DNA of 29,046 nt from contig CAZKOM010000020.1 of NCBI GenBank assembly GCA_964554385.1, forward strand, positions 1-29,046. The letters are read 5' to 3'. Shown here in pieces: positions 16,875-24,583 of the stretch. The stretch is from JAGKXC01 sp964554385 (GTDB lineage Bacteria > Bacteroidota > Bacteroidia > NS11-12g > UBA955). Both the position numbers and the translations under genes were made by a program. Positions within the stretch are counted from its first letter, which is position 1. Each line of letters begins with the position of its first letter. A model generated the notes under the pieces. The model was not told where the DNA came from, searched no databases, and worked only from the letters and a program-made list of their open reading frames with translations.

Positions 16875-17522
16875 ATGAACGCACAGCAGTTACAGTCGGT
16901 TTTCCCGCAGTTTGAGCCCAGGTTATTGGAGGAGTTGGAAGAGACCATTACGGTGAAAGAGTTTGCTGCGGGAGAGGAGATTATACGTACGGGTCAGGCG
17001 GTAAATAGTGCGGTTTTGGTGTTGTCTGGTCGATTGAAAATCTATCGTCAGGACGATGAGGGTGGGGAGTTTTTTATGTATTATCTGGGTCCTGGACAAG
17101 CGTGCGCGGTGTCGTTAAGCTGTGCCGCAAGGCGCGTTGATTCTGAGGTTTCGGCGGTTGCGGTGGATGCGTCTTCGTTGTTATTTCTGCCATTAACTCA
17201 GATGAACGAGTGGATGAAAACCTATCGCACCTGGTACGAGTTTGTAATTGCCACATACCGGGAACGGTTTGAGGAATTACTGCTGGTTTTAGACAATGTA
17301 GCTTTCCGATCCATGGACGAACGATTGGAATTTTATTTGAAGAAGCAATACCAAAGCTGCGGTTGTGCAGATATTCCCATCAATCACCAAACCATCGCCA
17401 ACGATTTGAATTCCAGCAGGGAAGTGGTGAGTCGATTGCTGAAAAAAATGGAACAGCGGAACATGCTGAAACTGCACCGAAATCATATAGAAATTACCGG
17501 GAATTGGATAGAAAAAGGATAG
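16875..17522 (+). CDS. Crp/Fnr-family transcriptional regulator
   Basis: 215 residues. N-terminal cyclic-nucleotide-binding-like beta-barrel (about 1-125; VLVLSGRLKIYRQDDEGGEF) and a C-terminal winged helix (INHQTIANDLNSSREVVSRLLKKME, about 168-193, cited in part: NDLNSSREVVSRLLKK) typical of Crp_2 regulators in Bacteroidota. The canonical cAMP-binding residues are not obvious, so the effector is unknown. Four Cys stand out: C77 and C83 in GQACAVSLSC and C162/C164 in SCGC, which could sense redox or bind metal; this is inference. The start is ATG 16875 because the upstream TTG lies within the promoter. It is divergent from the lipoprotein-barrel genes and convergent with the PKD gene, so it may regulate either. 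Confidence 0.88.
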   Translation: MNAQQLQSVFPQFEPRLLEELEETITVKEFAAGEEIIRTGQAVNSAVLVLSGRLKIYRQDDEGGEFFMYYLGPGQACAVSLSCAARRVDSEVSAVAVDASSLLFLPLTQMNEWMKTYRTWYEFVIATYRERFEELLLVLDNVAFRSMDERLEFYLKKQYQSCGCADIPINHQTIANDLNSSREVVSRLLKKMEQRNMLKLHRNHIEITGNWIEKG

Positions 17523-17577
17523 AAATCGTGAAGGAAAGAGGTAGGAAAAAGGTAGAAAAGTGGTAGAAAAAGGGTAG
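17505..17577 (+). repeat. GA-rich short direct repeats phased at 11-12 bases
   Basis: From the last codons of the Crp-type gene, the plus strand is purine-rich with GGATAG twice (12 apart), then GGTAG at 17540, 17551, 17562 and 17573, each followed by an A-rich tract: an exact 11-base period. It lies in the 140-base convergent gap and no terminator hairpin of quality was seen there. Confidence 0.6.
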
Positions 17578-17662
17578 TTAGGGCGTAGTATAGGGGTGAA
17601 TTTCGCCTTGTGTATTACCTATTTTTTGGTAGTAGGCAAGATGATTTAAGTTGAAAACGAGA

Positions 17663-19999
17663 TTATCGCAACACCAAGACATCCCCTTTGTAATGCATGA
17701 ACTCCATTTCGGGGGATTTAAAGGTTACATCGTAAATATAAACACCGCTCTGCACCAAATCGGCACCCATTCTACCGTCCCATTTGGTGAATTGGTCTTT
17801 GGATTGGAACATAACTCCACCCCAGCGATCGTAGATGACTAAGTTATAATCGGTAATAATTAAGGGGGTTTCCATTCCAAATTTATCGTTTAAGCCTTCT
17901 GTATTTCCGGGTGAAAAGGCGTTAGGGAACCAATACAGTTTCTTGGATTTAATTTTAATATTCCTCGAAAAGGTATCAGGACAATTGTATTGATTGTTGG
18001 CGATAAGGGTTGTTTTGTACACGCCGAACATGGCGAACGGATGCACGGGATTTTGGGTATTGTCGTAGTATCCATCACCAAATTCCCAATCCCATCGGTC
18101 TGAAATTCCCGATAAATTGCTAAAATACACGGGGTTGGTCATTTCGGGGAAATCCGGGCTGTACTTGAAATTTGCGATAGCTCGAGGATAGACGCGCAGG
18201 TTGTAATTATCGGTGTCTTTGCAACCAAAACTGTTGGTTACAATCAGGTTTACGGGGAAGGTGCCAGAATCGAAATAGGTAACGAGCTCGTTGCGTTGGT
18301 TGCTGCGTTTGCCGTTGCCAAAGGTCCACGCGTAATCGGTAATACTACCACCACCAGCAGTGGAGTAGTTGGTGAATGGAAAGCTGAGATCTTCACAATC
18401 CGGTTTAACCAGGAAGGAGGCATAGGGTTTGGGTGCGATATACAGCGTTCGGGTTACAGTGTCTTTGCAAAGGTTGGTGTTGTAGACGATGTATTGCAAG
18501 GTAGGATTTCCTGAAGATCCGTAATAATGGGTAGGGCTTTTACCGCTGTAAGTGCTTCCATCACCAAACCACCAATATTCGCTGGCTATGAATCCGCTAC
18601 CGGGAGAGGTCAGGGAATTGAATTTAACTACCGTGTTTTCGCAGGTGTCTTCTACGGTGAAATTGGCTTGGGGAGCGCCGAGTATATTTATTTGTTTGTA
18701 TAAGGTATCAGAACAACCGCTAGCCGCTGTCACGATCAATCGGGGTTTATAGATTCCGCTGGGGCTGAAATGTGCTACGGCACTATCGCCGTAACCGGTA
18801 TTTCCATTGGCGTAATCCCAGCGCCATCGAACTAAAGTATCGTCAACCACAGTGCTCAAATCCGTGAATAACACCGAATCTTTTTCGCATTTTCCAAACG
18901 TAGCAAAATTGGCTGTTGGACAGGGAGTGGTATCGCTTAGGGTCCAAATTCCCGAAAAATTACTGCCTCCGTGATACAGCAAGGTATTGTTTCCCGCCGT
19001 AACTCTGGACTTTACAGGATAGCTCCATTTATTATTGTATACATCCCACCGAACTGCTCCCATGTTACTTTCTTTGATGGTATTGGTTCCGGTTGAATGT
19101 TCTGCATCCAAATAGGTGAATTGGGTACTGATTTCGGGCGCAGTTCGATATCCACCATCCGTTATTACCCAAAATCGGTCCAGCATACGGCGTGCGTTTT
19201 CCACTCCGTATTCGTTTCTTACATGCGGAACGCTGAATGGTAGGGGCCGGTTATTGGGTAACGATGCCGTTGGGGTTGGATAAGTTGCCACGGTTACAAA
19301 TCCAGAATCGGTAGTCTCGGTACCAATATTTTTTACATTTAAATCAAAGGGTATATTCTGACCTGTAGCCGTTTGAAAGGGAATTCTATATAGAGGACCG
19401 GCACCGGCCGTTCTAATATTCCACTGCACAATCCCGTAGCCTGCGGTAGGGAAGGTCTCCGAAACCAACCCACCCGTGGTATAGGTCATAGCGGATTCTG
19501 ATTTGTTATTGATGATTAACTTCTGCGAATTCAGGAGTAACTGTTTATCATACAAAGCCAAAATACCATCGCCTCCTTTGTTGTATCCGCCTCCAACCAA
19601 AACCGTAAATGTTAATTTCGGGTTTACTGTACTTTTAATATATAAACTGGGGAAAGCAGTGATTCCGTTTCCGCCGATACTTTGCTGTGTGGTTCCGTTT
19701 AGGGTGACTTCTCCCCAGTTGGTGGTGAATAGAGGGGATGCCGTGTTGTTGGTAAAATTCCCAGCAACCAGCAGATAGCCAATGCCTTTGAAGGTGAATT
19801 TGGAGTTGCGCTGTGCTAGAAAATTGCAGTTATTGCCTTTTAATACCACATAAGCGCCTTGATTCACCACCACTTGCGCTCCGTTTTGTACCCAGCCCTG
19901 GGCCAACAACGCAGTAATCTGAAATACAACAGATATAGCCAACAATACAGCGCGCCCCGCCGTTCTTCGATGCCATAGATTGTGTTTCCAGAATTTCAT
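17663..19999 (-). CDS. secreted PKD-repeat protein with a type IX secretion (type B) C-terminal domain
   Basis: 778 residues. Signal peptide to about residue 34 (LLA-QGW). Residues 35-360 are unrecognised, beta-rich and rich in Asn, Gly and Thr. Four PKD-like domains follow (about 361-685), marked by WRWDYANGN, YWWFGDGS, AWTFGNGK and DWEFGDGY. The last 93 residues (from 686) are the gliding-motility-associated C-terminal type: FPNAFSPGN, GLNDKFG, NLVIYDRWGGVMF, WDGR and SGVYIYDVTFK. That domain is the type B sorting signal for the type IX secretion system, so the protein is likely cell-surface attached or released. Its start is 24 bases after the stop of the repetitive tail-fibre-like gene, so the two are probably co-transcribed. 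Adhesion or matrix role is inferred. Confidence 0.88.
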   Translation of the reverse strand: MKFWKHNLWHRRTAGRAVLLAISVVFQITALLAQGWVQNGAQVVVNQGAYVVLKGNNCNFLAQRNSKFTFKGIGYLLVAGNFTNNTASPLFTTNWGEVTLNGTTQQSIGGNGITAFPSLYIKSTVNPKLTFTVLVGGGYNKGGDGILALYDKQLLLNSQKLIINNKSESAMTYTTGGLVSETFPTAGYGIVQWNIRTAGAGPLYRIPFQTATGQNIPFDLNVKNIGTETTDSGFVTVATYPTPTASLPNNRPLPFSVPHVRNEYGVENARRMLDRFWVITDGGYRTAPEISTQFTYLDAEHSTGTNTIKESNMGAVRWDVYNNKWSYPVKSRVTAGNNTLLYHGGSNFSGIWTLSDTTPCPTANFATFGKCEKDSVLFTDLSTVVDDTLVRWRWDYANGNTGYGDSAVAHFSPSGIYKPRLIVTAASGCSDTLYKQINILGAPQANFTVEDTCENTVVKFNSLTSPGSGFIASEYWWFGDGSTYSGKSPTHYYGSSGNPTLQYIVYNTNLCKDTVTRTLYIAPKPYASFLVKPDCEDLSFPFTNYSTAGGGSITDYAWTFGNGKRSNQRNELVTYFDSGTFPVNLIVTNSFGCKDTDNYNLRVYPRAIANFKYSPDFPEMTNPVYFSNLSGISDRWDWEFGDGYYDNTQNPVHPFAMFGVYKTTLIANNQYNCPDTFSRNIKIKSKKLYWFPNAFSPGNTEGLNDKFGMETPLIITDYNLVIYDRWGGVMFQSKDQFTKWDGRMGADLVQSGVYIYDVTFKSPEMEFMHYKGDVLVLR

Positions 20000-20023
20000 A
20001 AACCCTTAATCGTTAATACGTGA

Positions 20024-22984
20024 TTACTTTTTTAATGCTTGGATTTCTTTCATCAATTCCAAGTTCATTTTTTTCAATTCTTCTATTTGTACCTGCTGTT
20101 CTTGAATAGCTTTTACCATCGGAACTACAAATTCAGAATAACGTAACCCGTATAAATCTTTTTCGTTTTTAGCCGCATCGATTCCCGAGAAATCATAACC
20201 CAATGATTGGGCCACTTTTTCAACATCTTGAGCAATAAATCCGCTAAACCGCTTGCCGAGATTGGGATTGGATTCGGTTTTTGCATTCGTTCCGGGGCTA
20301 GTAACCTCACCAGAAACAGAGGCAACTCCAGTTATCGATTCCAATTTCGATCCATCAAATTCGTACGTTACAGGCGATAATTTTAAAATGAAATCCAAAC
20401 CAGGGACATTGTTTTGAATATTCTTTTTCACTCTGCCATCGGACAAGTTGGTCCAACCTACAAAACCACCAATGGATGTTAAACCATTAGCGTATCGAAC
20501 CTGGTTGCTCGCAGTGATTACCGAATTGGTTCCAAAAGCCATTGAGTTCGTCCAAGCACCATTATTGGCAGTAGATTGATATCCAATAAAGGTATTAAAG
20601 TTCCCTGTAGTGTTGGCGTTTCCACTCAGATATCCCAAACCAATATTGCCGCCTCCAGTGGTGTTATTCGACAAAGAAGCGTATCCCAAGGCGGTATTAA
20701 TTTGTCCAGTGGTGTTGGCATCCAAGGCGGTATAACCCATCGCCACATTATAAATACCCGTAGTATTAACCACCATTGCATCGTACCCGATGGCAATGTT
20801 TCTACCAACGTTGGAGGTAGAGGCGCGCAAGGCTCGGTAGCCGATAGCGATATTATCCAAATTGCCTGTTCCGCTGTACAAGGCTTCGTAACCGATAGCA
20901 ATATTATTGTTACCAGTAGTATTGGTAAAAAGAGTAGAAATCCCGATTCCAACATTCGCATTTCCGGAAGTATTGGAATTCATGGATTGATACCCCATGC
21001 TGGTATTGTTAGTTCCGGTAGTGTTTGCTTGCAAGTTTCCACTTCCCACAGCCGTGTTGTTGGAAGCGGTGGTATTGGACGCTAAGGCACGGTATCCCAT
21101 GGCGGTATTAAAGCTACCAGTTGTATTGGCCGATAATGCAGTGTAACCGTTAGCGGCGTTGCGCTGACCGGTAGTATTGGATTTCAACGTTTCAAACCCC
21201 AACGCACTGTTTTCCGCTCCCGTGGTGGCGGCATTCAAAGAAAATTGACCTACGGCGGTATTGCCGCTGGCGGTGGTTGACTTCTCCAAAGCACCCGATC
21301 CAACGGCAACGTTGTTATTGCCCGTGGTGTTGGTGTTTAAACTCAAATGTCCAATGGCGGTATTATCGTCTCCAGTTGTGTTTTTTTCTAGCGATTCATT
21401 CCCCAAAGCGGTGTTGTTATTTCCGGAAGTGTTGTCCGATAAGGAAAGTGCTCCCCCAGCCATATTGTAATTTCCATCCACGTTCGCCCGCAAGGTGTTG
21501 AATCCGATACCTGTATTATTAAATCCACGGGTATTATTTTGCAAACTTTTACTGCCGATGGCTGTATTTCTGATGGCTTCAGAGGCACTGGCGCTGCTTC
21601 CATTGAAGTACATCGCACTGTCCCCAACCGCTACCAAATTTCCTTTAGTGGTATTTGAATATAAGGTAGTAGCTCCAATAGCTACATTGCTGTAACCCGT
21701 TGTATTACTATACATAGCGGCATATCCCACCATCGTGTTTCCGCTTCCGTTTCCGGTGGTATACACACCCGCATACGCTCCGATACCTGTATTTTGTCTG
21801 GCCGCATAGGAGTTATACAAGGATTGAAAACCTACCGCTGTATTCATGTACCCTGTAGTGTTTACCATCAGGGAATACATCCCCATGGACGTGTTTCCAT
21901 AACCCGTACCGGTATAATACTGCGAATAAAAACCCATCGCCGTATTGTAATATCCCGTGGTGTTTGTTGTTAATGCGGCATATCCCATGGCCGTATTATA
22001 ACTACCCGTTGTACTTTGCAATGGATACATACCAATAGCCACATTGTAATAACTATTATTGGCTCTGCGCATAGCTTCATAACCAATGGCTACCGATCCA
22101 TAATTGAAATTTCCCGTTTCTAAAGTCCGTGATCCGATACCGATATTGTAGCTTCCCGTGCGATTGGCATTGGATGATTTGCTTCCGATGGCGATATTTT
22201 CAACGCCTTGTGTTCCTCCTGTGGCCCCAATACCGTTTTCCTCCAAGGTGTATTCCCCAATGGCAATGTTGCTGGTTTTGTTGTTTGCAACCCGCTCCAT
22301 CGCGCCTCTTCCAATAGCAATGTTCAATGACCCACTACTGTTGGGGTTGGCACTCATTCCAAAAGAGTAGTTATCGTTGCTGGGATTCATTTCCCCAGAC
22401 CAGGTGTTATTAATTTTAAAACGCAATGCCTGATTATCTCTTGTTCCGATAAAATGTTTCTTTTCATCGGTTCCTGTATTGCCTCGAATTCTCCAATTAT
22501 TGGCGGTATCGGATTGATTTAAGAATTTAGTGCCGATGCTGCTGGCTTGAACGATTTGACCTTGTGCGTTAACCGTGAACACGGGAATGGAATCTAAGGC
22601 ACCGTATTTTTTTGCTACAACACCGGTGGTTGCTAGTGCGATATTCCCTTTACCTTGGATAAAGCCACCCGAAAGTCCAGGTCCGGTGGTGATACTGCGC
22701 ATCACCGGTACCCATTTATTACCTTCGTAATACCATAAACCCACTGTATCATCGGTTTGATACACCAATAATCCATTCGCCGGAGACGCAATTAAGCTTT
22801 TTTGCGCCTTCGATAATCGGGGTATTAGCATTCCCTTGTTGCTAGAGTTAACATCCAATAGCGCCGAAGGGTCCGGATTAGCCCCGGTTTCATTAATACC
22901 TACGTTGTTTTGTGCTTGAAGCTTTGTATAAATCGCGGATGATCCTAGGAGCAAACAGATCAATAGCAGACGTTTTAGTTTCAT
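20024..22984 (-). CDS. repetitive tail-fibre-like surface protein with an S74 intramolecular chaperone domain
   Basis: 986 residues. Signal peptide to about residue 24 (LQA-QNN). Residues 25-200 resemble the head of Bacteroidota tail-fibre-like proteins (SALLDVNSSNKGMLIPRLS, GLLVYQTDDT, GLWYYEGNKWVPV). Residues 221-812 hold about 34 copies of a 17-residue repeat of the form N-T-A-x-G-x-x-x-L-x-x-N-T-T-G-x-x, which should wind into a left-handed beta-roll as in YadA-type heads. Residues 847-986 carry a peptidase S74 domain: LSDGRVKKN with S848 and K853 in the spacing of the Ser-Lys self-cleavage dyad, KLSPVTYEFDG, SGFIAQDVEKV and YSEFVVPMVKAIQE, then a coiled coil. This suggests a trimeric fibre. 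It lies between the methyltransferase and PKD genes. No other phage genes are present. Confidence 0.87.
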   Translation of the reverse strand: MKLKRLLLICLLLGSSAIYTKLQAQNNVGINETGANPDPSALLDVNSSNKGMLIPRLSKAQKSLIASPANGLLVYQTDDTVGLWYYEGNKWVPVMRSITTGPGLSGGFIQGKGNIALATTGVVAKKYGALDSIPVFTVNAQGQIVQASSIGTKFLNQSDTANNWRIRGNTGTDEKKHFIGTRDNQALRFKINNTWSGEMNPSNDNYSFGMSANPNSSGSLNIAIGRGAMERVANNKTSNIAIGEYTLEENGIGATGGTQGVENIAIGSKSSNANRTGSYNIGIGSRTLETGNFNYGSVAIGYEAMRRANNSYYNVAIGMYPLQSTTGSYNTAMGYAALTTNTTGYYNTAMGFYSQYYTGTGYGNTSMGMYSLMVNTTGYMNTAVGFQSLYNSYAARQNTGIGAYAGVYTTGNGSGNTMVGYAAMYSNTTGYSNVAIGATTLYSNTTKGNLVAVGDSAMYFNGSSASASEAIRNTAIGSKSLQNNTRGFNNTGIGFNTLRANVDGNYNMAGGALSLSDNTSGNNNTALGNESLEKNTTGDDNTAIGHLSLNTNTTGNNNVAVGSGALEKSTTASGNTAVGQFSLNAATTGAENSALGFETLKSNTTGQRNAANGYTALSANTTGSFNTAMGYRALASNTTASNNTAVGSGNLQANTTGTNNTSMGYQSMNSNTSGNANVGIGISTLFTNTTGNNNIAIGYEALYSGTGNLDNIAIGYRALRASTSNVGRNIAIGYDAMVVNTTGIYNVAMGYTALDANTTGQINTALGYASLSNNTTGGGNIGLGYLSGNANTTGNFNTFIGYQSTANNGAWTNSMAFGTNSVITASNQVRYANGLTSIGGFVGWTNLSDGRVKKNIQNNVPGLDFILKLSPVTYEFDGSKLESITGVASVSGEVTSPGTNAKTESNPNLGKRFSGFIAQDVEKVAQSLGYDFSGIDAAKNEKDLYGLRYSEFVVPMVKAIQEQQVQIEELKKMNLELMKEIQALKK
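20549..22324. repeat. tandem array of about 34 degenerate 51-bp coding repeats
   Basis: Each unit encodes a 17-residue NTAxGxxxLxxNTTGxx repeat. Most units are exactly 51 bases; a few have one extra or missing residue, and two carry a 6-7 residue insertion. Sequence identity is limited at the DNA level, so it is an old array, not a fresh expansion. Confidence 0.85.
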
Positions 22985-23002
22985 GATTTAACAGAAAATA
23001 GT

Positions 23003-23017
23003 TTGCTAATATAGCAA
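23003..23017. promoter_or_regulatory. short palindrome with a candidate -7 element upstream of the fibre gene
   Basis: TTGCTA-ATA-TAGCAA is a perfect 6-bp inverted repeat 18 bases upstream of the fibre ATG. On the minus strand it contains TATATTAG (23006-23013), one base from TAnnTTTG, so it could be an operator over a promoter. Confidence 0.35.
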
Positions 23018-23046
23018 GAAATAACTATTTTTTGGTATTTCGATTA

Positions 23047-23841
23047 TTATTGCCGCGAGGAATAAATGATTAATCGTTCTTTGGGGTTTAACGCTTGCTT
23101 TTTCAATTCATTAGGCGCTTTCCCACTTGCGTAAAAAATCCAATTTTCTTCTGCGGTTTTACTGCCTTTCTGAAATCGATGTATTAGATCCTTACCGTAC
23201 AATCTTCGATGGTCTACTTGCCCAAATAAGGCGATTTTTTCAATAGAAGATAACCGAAACCATTCGCTGTTATCGAGCTCTCGAGTAGTTTCTAATTTTT
23301 CGGCTATCGGAACGGAAATTGCTAATTTTCCATGAGGTTTTAACTTTTTTATGAGTTGTTGTAAAGCCAAACCATCGTCCTCCACATGCTCTAATACATG
23401 TCCGCATAAGATAATGTCGAAATGGGAGGGTTGGGTAGAAAATTCTTGTTGAATATCGGCGTGCTTTACCCAATTAGGATAGTAATAGCCCTTGCTGCGT
23501 TTATCTACAGCGACATATTGAATGTTCTTATTTTGTTTAATCGCGTTGGCAATCGGCAATTCTGGCGCAATATGCAAAACAGAAATTTTTTGCTGTGAAT
23601 TTTGCAAAATGGGATGCAAGAATTCCCATAACAGTCTATCCCTATCGGTGCTGCCGCAAACCCTACAATCTACGGCTCTTTTACCTGCACCAATGATGCT
23701 GAGTTCTTCAATAACTGGATGCGAATGACCGCGCCAAGCAAAGGATTGCGTATGGGATTCGCAAATCGGACAAAAACAATTATTGCCGCTCCACGCATAC
23801 TGTAGAAACGATTTTGGCAATAATTGAGAAATCCAATTCAT
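23047..23841 (-). CDS. zinc-ribbon SAM-dependent methyltransferase-like protein
   Basis: 264 residues. An N-terminal zinc-ribbon-like arrangement, C24-x2-C27 and C59-x2-C62 (FCPIC, CRVC), precedes a class I methyltransferase core: VLHIAPE in the place of motif I, VAVDKRS, and FDIILCGHVLEHVEDD for motifs II-III, followed by LKPHGKLAISVPI. The glycine-rich SAM loop is degenerate, so binding is likely but not proven. The family (Methyltransf_11 like) often modifies sugars or small metabolites; the substrate here is unknown. A promoter element lies directly upstream, giving an almost leaderless transcript. The fibre gene is 62 bases downstream. ATG start. Confidence 0.75.
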   Translation of the reverse strand: MNWISQLLPKSFLQYAWSGNNCFCPICESHTQSFAWRGHSHPVIEELSIIGAGKRAVDCRVCGSTDRDRLLWEFLHPILQNSQQKISVLHIAPELPIANAIKQNKNIQYVAVDKRSKGYYYPNWVKHADIQQEFSTQPSHFDIILCGHVLEHVEDDGLALQQLIKKLKPHGKLAISVPIAEKLETTRELDNSEWFRLSSIEKIALFGQVDHRRLYGKDLIHRFQKGSKTAEENWIFYASGKAPNELKKQALNPKERLIIYSSRQ

Positions 23842-23849
23842 GGTAGCTG

Positions 23850-23879
23850 CAAATATCTTACTTACAGGATAAACCCAAA
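23850..23879 (-). promoter_or_regulatory. promoter of the methyltransferase gene
   Basis: On the minus strand TTTG (23876-23879) is followed after 18 bases by GATATTTG (23850-23857), one base from TAnnTTTG. The spacing agrees with the Bacteroidota -33/-7 pair. The element ends 8 bases before the ATG. Confidence 0.5.
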
Positions 23880-23911
23880 TCCTACAGTAATGAATTATTG
23901 TAAAAACGTTT

Positions 23912-23919
23912 TATATTCG
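23912..23919 (+). promoter_or_regulatory. candidate -7 element for the lipocalin-like lipoprotein
   Basis: TATATTCG differs from TAnnTTTG at one base and ends 6 bases before the ATG at 23926. It supports that start over the longer reading from 23824. Confidence 0.35.
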
Positions 23920-23925
23920 CCGATT

Positions 23926-24447
23926 ATGAATGTTAAATATTTAATGAATAAAAGTCTTTTTTTGGCCGCAGCCATTAGCTTTTTTGCTTTAAGCAGTTGT
24001 GAACCGGAAGAACCCAATAGTAACAATTCAGGAGACCCCAAGTTAGATATGATTAACCAAACCTGGGTATTCCACAGCGCTCCCATTAATCCACCCATTG
24101 ATTTTGGGGGAGGCAGCGTATTGAAGGATTACAAAACCTTAATGCAGGCCTGTAATTTGGATAACAGCATTTTGTTCAATAAAGATTATACCTATCTGTT
24201 TAAAGAAGGTTTGTCAAAGTGCGACCCAGCCGCCAAAGATACCATGCAAGGTGTTTGGAAATTTTTGAATAACCAATCTGCCGTAATGGTGGATCGAAAA
24301 TTAGCGACGGGTTTAACAGGAATCGCGGTTCCTACAAATGTGTATTTTCGTTTGGAAAAATTAACCAACGATTCTTTGTTCTTGGCGATGGATACTATTC
24401 CTGATTTTCCTGCCAATAAGGTGGTATTTAAATTCATCAAACAATAA
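23926..24447 (+). CDS. small lipocalin-like lipoprotein
   Basis: 173 residues from ATG 23926; a second ATG at 23944 (MNKSLFLAAAISF) is an alternative. The longer reading from 23824 overlaps the divergent methyltransferase and its promoter and lacks a leader, so it is rejected. Lipoprotein signal with FALSSC lipobox, then an acidic and Asn-rich spacer (EPEEPNSNNSG). The rest has the pattern of Bacteroidota lipocalin-like proteins: an early NQTWVFHS, a FNKDYTYLF strand, a Cys, MQGVWKF, and late LEKLTNDSLFLAM. That points to a small beta-barrel of unknown ligand on the cell envelope. A strong terminator follows, so it is likely a single-gene unit. Confidence 0.7.
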   Translation: MNVKYLMNKSLFLAAAISFFALSSCEPEEPNSNNSGDPKLDMINQTWVFHSAPINPPIDFGGGSVLKDYKTLMQACNLDNSILFNKDYTYLFKEGLSKCDPAAKDTMQGVWKFLNNQSAVMVDRKLATGLTGIAVPTNVYFRLEKLTNDSLFLAMDTIPDFPANKVVFKFIKQ

Positions 24448-24478
24448 TCTACTCCGTTAATTTATCATTAAATAATAG

Positions 24479-24513
24479 AGGGGAGATACCAAAGCGGTGT
24501 TTCCCCTTTTTTT
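24479..24513 (+). terminator. rho-independent terminator
   Basis: AGGGGAGATACC (24479-24490) pairs with GGTGTTTCCCCT (24496-24507) as a 12-bp stem with two G-T pairs and a 5-base loop, followed by seven T. It ends the lipocalin-like gene and precedes the guaB promoter. Confidence 0.85.
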
Positions 24514-24529
24514 ATTGAGTTGAGTTCCG

Positions 24530-24537
24530 TATCTTTG
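24530..24537 (+). promoter_or_regulatory. guaB -7 promoter element
   Basis: TATCTTTG is a full TAnnTTTG match, followed by CA as is common in Bacteroidota. It predicts transcription starting near 24541-24544, giving a leader of about 40 bases. No -33 TTG was found at the usual distance. Confidence 0.65.
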
Positions 24538-24541
24538 CACC

Positions 24542-24583
24542 GCAAATAACCACCCACTTTTTACTCATTAAATCGTTATTTGC
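24542..24583 (+). promoter_or_regulatory. guaB leader stem-loop
   Basis: GCAAATAAC (24542-24550) and GTTATTTGC (24575-24583) are perfect 9-bp complementary arms with a 24-base loop. The 3' arm ends on the base before the guaB ATG and the 5' arm starts at the predicted 5' end of the mRNA. GCAAA can also pair with the TTTGC (24534-24538) in the promoter at the DNA level. Confidence 0.6.

Noticed and set aside
17611..17634. Small hairpin ATTACC/GGTAGT as a terminator
   Set aside because: The stem is 6 bp with a wobble pair and there is no T tract after it on either strand.
20549..22324. CRISPR array or non-coding satellite
   Set aside because: The 51-base units are degenerate, in frame and encode a continuous repeat protein, with no unique spacers.
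20024..22984. Prophage remnant signalled by the S74 tail-spike domain
   Set aside because: No capsid, portal, terminase, integrase or lysis genes surround it, and the gene has a Sec signal peptide, as in Bacteroidota surface fibres.
23824..23925. N-terminal extension of the lipocalin-like lipoprotein
   Set aside because: It overlaps the divergent methyltransferase and its promoter and would put residues before a proper lipoprotein signal.
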